From positions 2,046,001 through 2,110,000 of the forward strand of contig NC_009663.1 of the NCBI RefSeq assembly GCF_000010345.1: DNA of 64,000 nucleotides. Reading direction: 5' to 3'. Shown piece by piece: positions 61,736-64,000 of the stretch (positions within the stretch are counted from its first letter, which is position 1; each line of letters begins with the position of its first letter). The notes beneath the pieces were generated by a model, which did no database searches, had not been told where the DNA came from, and saw nothing but the letters and a program-made list of their open reading frames with translations. This DNA comes from Sulfurovum sp. NBC37-1 (GTDB lineage: Bacteria > Campylobacterota > Campylobacteria > Campylobacterales > Sulfurovaceae). The translations under genes were made by a program, and so were the position numbers.

Positions 61736-63010
61736 TTAGTTTTCTTTTATTATAGGCAACAAACAAAGTGTGCCATCTTTGTTGGCTTTTAGATTTTTGT
61801 TAAAATAATTAGAGCTGTAGATTGTTCCCAATGACATTTTGTTCATTTTTGATTTGAGAACCGGATATTTATCTAGTTCTACATATGATTCTTTTTTAGC
61901 TTTACTGTATCTCTTAAAAATAATTTTAGGACCATTCCAAGTATCTGCTCTCCATAGTGAACCATCTTTTCTCATTCCATAGATTCTACAGCAATCCAAT
62001 ATAATCTTCTTCCAGTCACTAAATTGGCTGATTTTTTTTAATTTCAGTGCAGTCTTATATTTACCAAGAGCAAAAGCAGAATCGGGAAAACGCCAAAGCG
62101 TACCATCTTTTTTTAATCCGACATCATAAGCACAACAGCCATTTCCCTCATATTTGACAGCAAAATCAGACCAATTATGGGAAGCATCCAGCTTTATAGG
62201 CTTCACTCCCAAACCTTCACCCCATCCCCAAAGTGTTCCATCTTTTTTGATAGCATAGAGACGATATCCACCATTGATAATTTTAGCTCCTCTAAAACCA
62301 CTCCCTATTTTTTTAGGTTTTAGTGTATAGATATGTTTCTCTTTGTATATTGCCTTACCTGTTTGAGGGTCAAAAGGCGTAATCCCTCCCCAACCACACT
62401 CTCCAACTTTTCCAAACTGCCAAAGCGTTCCATCTTTTTTGAGTGCCGTATAGCCCGAACAGGTATGCCATGCCTTTACCCAGTCTGCACTATAAGTCAT
62501 CTCCTGTCTGGCATTGTCTTTACATACTGTTCTTTTTTGTTTAGGCGAAAGTGCTGTAACCTTTCTAGTGCAAAGCACATACCCTTTGTACTTTTTGTCT
62601 GCCCAACCACTCTTTGCCTTTTTAAAGTTTACAAAGGCACCCAGCTTTCCACGATCTTCTCTCGTCCACATCCATACATCATCATATTTACCGCCCACCT
62701 CAGGCATGGAAGAGGCAAATTCAGATTTAACAAACAACCCTTTAGCAGTAGGTTTTTTTGTCATAATAGCTTGAAGCTCTTTTTGACTGGCAACTCTCCA
62801 ATTACTATAACCATTGATATTCAACTTCTTGCAATAGTCCTGAGCTTTGTTCCAGCGCCATACACGCAGCCCCTCCCAATCCGTATCAAAGATATGTTTA
62901 TCTTTTTTCGTAAATGGCTGATTTTGATACATTGTATTACCAATAACCACTGTATCCTCTGCACTTAAAAACTGTAAAAACAGTGCCATTACTATCAAAA
63001 ACTTGTTCAT
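61736..63010 (-). CDS. DUF1566 (Lcl) domain fused to RCC1-like repeats, 424 aa
   Basis: ATG 63,010 starts a signal peptide (MNKFLIVMALFLQFLSAED) and overlaps the TGA of the neighbour by 4 bp. Residues about 22-150 are a DUF1566/Lcl domain: WNKAQDYCKKLNINGYSNWRVASQKELQAIM with its characteristic W, C and NWR. Residues about 165-420 hold KKDGTLW units (DGTLWQFGKVGE, DGTLWGWGEGLG, DGTLWRFPD, DGSLWRADT) like those of 57,341-58,237, including the GNGCC and CC pairs. The two parts are separate genes elsewhere in bacteria, so the fusion is notable. Confidence 0.82.
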   Translation of the reverse strand: MNKFLIVMALFLQFLSAEDTVVIGNTMYQNQPFTKKDKHIFDTDWEGLRVWRWNKAQDYCKKLNINGYSNWRVASQKELQAIMTKKPTAKGLFVKSEFASSMPEVGGKYDDVWMWTREDRGKLGAFVNFKKAKSGWADKKYKGYVLCTRKVTALSPKQKRTVCKDNARQEMTYSADWVKAWHTCSGYTALKKDGTLWQFGKVGECGWGGITPFDPQTGKAIYKEKHIYTLKPKKIGSGFRGAKIINGGYRLYAIKKDGTLWGWGEGLGVKPIKLDASHNWSDFAVKYEGNGCCAYDVGLKKDGTLWRFPDSAFALGKYKTALKLKKISQFSDWKKIILDCCRIYGMRKDGSLWRADTWNGPKIIFKRYSKAKKESYVELDKYPVLKSKMNKMSLGTIYSSNYFNKNLKANKDGTLCLLPIIKEN

Positions 63011-63930
63011 TTTGCCCACCACCATTCAGTAAAAACTTCCGGAAATTTATCACAAAAATGAGTGAGCGTATCGTAATCCATTCGCTCTTTACTGCCATCG
63101 GTACCGTAAAAATACCCTTTCTCGTCCACTTTCCCTTGGTGATAGAACACCACATACTTAACCTTCCCATCAGGATAATACTCTTTGGCATACCCATCTT
63201 TTAAACCATTACGATAGCTTACAGCATACTGTAAATGACCCGCATTGTCATATCTCTTTTCAATACCGTTTAATTTACAGTTTCTATAGGGAGATTTACG
63301 CTGGAGGATACCCGTATCACAATACCAACTCTTCTCAGGTCCCACACGACATCCATTTAGTTTCATCTCGAGAGAGAGCTTTCCGTTACTACAGTATGAT
63401 TTTAGATCCTTGACAGTCCCATTAACATAGGTAACCCTACTTTCCAATACACCAGATATATATCCAAAACGCTGCTCTACACCATTTTTTTGATTATTTT
63501 TATAGGGTGTACTGTGTACCATCTGCCCTTTTTGGTTGTACTCTCTGACCTCTACTTTCTTACCATGGCGATAGAGTATCGTTTCATAGAGCCAGCCACC
63601 CTCTGGACTGTATTTTTTCGACAAGCCTTCAAGCAGACCATTTTTGTAGCTAGTCTCAGAGACTATCTTTTTTGTTTTTTTGTCGTAGCGTATCTCAGTA
63701 CCATCCTTCTCGCCATTTTTTTCAGAAGTAATGATATACACTTGGCTATTTTCCTTGCGAATAATACTATGATCACCCTCTTTCTGGGTTTTACCGTTGC
63801 CCCAAGATTCTGAAAAAGAGGGAGGATTTGACTCGATCGTTGGCGCTTTCAGGAGAAGCGGAGGTTGAGCATACCGTGTTGCACATCCACCTATCCATAT
63901 CAGAAACATGGTTACTATTAAAATTTTCAT
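63007..63930 (-). CDS. MORN-repeat lipoprotein (YwqK-like), 307 aa
   Basis: The signal ends in the lipobox WIGGC, so this is a predicted lipoprotein. It has about eight MORN_2-type units such as YKNGLLEGLSKKYSPEGG, YRHGKKVEVREYNQKGQ, YKNNQKNGVEQRFG, YRNCKLNGIEKRYDNAGH and YRNGLKDGYAKEYYPDGK. This pattern is known from YwqK-type proteins, often linked to toxin systems and to membrane contact; a role cannot be assigned. It is translationally coupled to the DUF1566-RCC1 gene. Confidence 0.82.
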   Translation of the reverse strand: MKILIVTMFLIWIGGCATRYAQPPLLLKAPTIESNPPSFSESWGNGKTQKEGDHSIIRKENSQVYIITSEKNGEKDGTEIRYDKKTKKIVSETSYKNGLLEGLSKKYSPEGGWLYETILYRHGKKVEVREYNQKGQMVHSTPYKNNQKNGVEQRFGYISGVLESRVTYVNGTVKDLKSYCSNGKLSLEMKLNGCRVGPEKSWYCDTGILQRKSPYRNCKLNGIEKRYDNAGHLQYAVSYRNGLKDGYAKEYYPDGKVKYVVFYHQGKVDEKGYFYGTDGSKERMDYDTLTHFCDKFPEVFTEWWWAK

Positions 63931-63945
63931 ATTATTTTCATACTT

Positions 63946-64000
63946 TTAATCATTTCTGTCTATCACTTTTGCCCATACTGTTTTACCTTTGCTATTCAGT
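63946..64000 (-). CDS. C-terminal tail of a further co-directional gene (partial)
   Basis: The last 55 bases read on the minus strand as LNSKGKTVWAKVIDRND followed by TAA (63,946-63,948), 15 bp before the start of the MORN lipoprotein gene. This looks like the end of another exported-protein gene of the same run. The rest lies outside the window, so product and frame are uncertain. Confidence 0.45.
   Translation of the reverse strand, partial: LNSKGKTVWAKVIDRND

Overview
The window reads as the chromosome of a Campylobacterota (epsilonproteobacterial) bacterium, most likely a free-living Sulfurovum/Sulfurimonas-type relative. Evidence: an HsrA (HP1043)-type orphan response regulator lacking the phospho-acceptor Asp, which is characteristic of that phylum; the gene neighbourhood infB-ylxR-thrB-tsaB-like-lpxC; and extended -10 promoters (TGCTATAAT) with T-rich upstream sequence. 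No rRNA, tRNA or CRISPR array was recognised.

Bases 1-32,216 are mostly ordinary housekeeping genes. A minus-strand block runs nadA, nadC, DHH phosphoesterase, M23 peptidase, then (after an intact 1.66-kb IS1380-type insertion at 3013-4673) lpxC, tsaB-like, thrB, ylxR and the start of infB. Plus-strand genes follow: plsY-folB, hsrA, a 2[4Fe-4S] ferredoxin and ppx. Next come a minus-strand set (membrane-anchored GltB-like FMN protein, an unknown, a Gly/Arg/Pro/His-rich exported protein, a DUF2092-type protein), a four-gene envelope/efflux operon (DUF3302, HlyD-type, OMF lipoprotein, cation/proton antiporter), an unusual 717-aa RelA/SpoT-domain protein, pta-ackA, bamA, tyrA, and a DUF389 membrane protein fused to a degenerate lipid-kinase-like domain.

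Bases 32,246-40,562 hold a complete MoxR/Bat (aerotolerance-type) operon on the minus strand: moxR, DUF58, a short membrane protein, batA, batB, batC with an extreme Lys/Gln linker, and two tandem batD paralogues.

Bases 40,660-64,000 are a different kind of region: a more AT-rich, minus-strand run of about 20 genes that nearly all encode exported or lipidated proteins, many in paralogous families. They include Cys-containing SH3b proteins, a VKSGK(I/V)TY family, a family with an LW...AE signature, RCC1-like KKDGTLW repeat proteins, a MORN-type lipoprotein, and a VWA protein with five 86-aa repeats. A TMEM43-type/AIM24-type gene pair sits between two copies of a duplicated four-gene block. Two transcription units in this region start with the same 34-bp promoter/operator-like element; one copy is separated from its gene by a 263-bp MITE. 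A serpin pseudogene lies beside it. I know of no described system with this content, and I regard the region as the candidate novel locus of the window.

Repeats: an inverted pair of ~265-bp MITEs 43 kb apart, a 131-bp MITE with related ends and a 4-bp target duplication (TATA), a ~58-bp hairpin repeat present twice, and a 74-bp palindrome upstream of the DUF58 gene.
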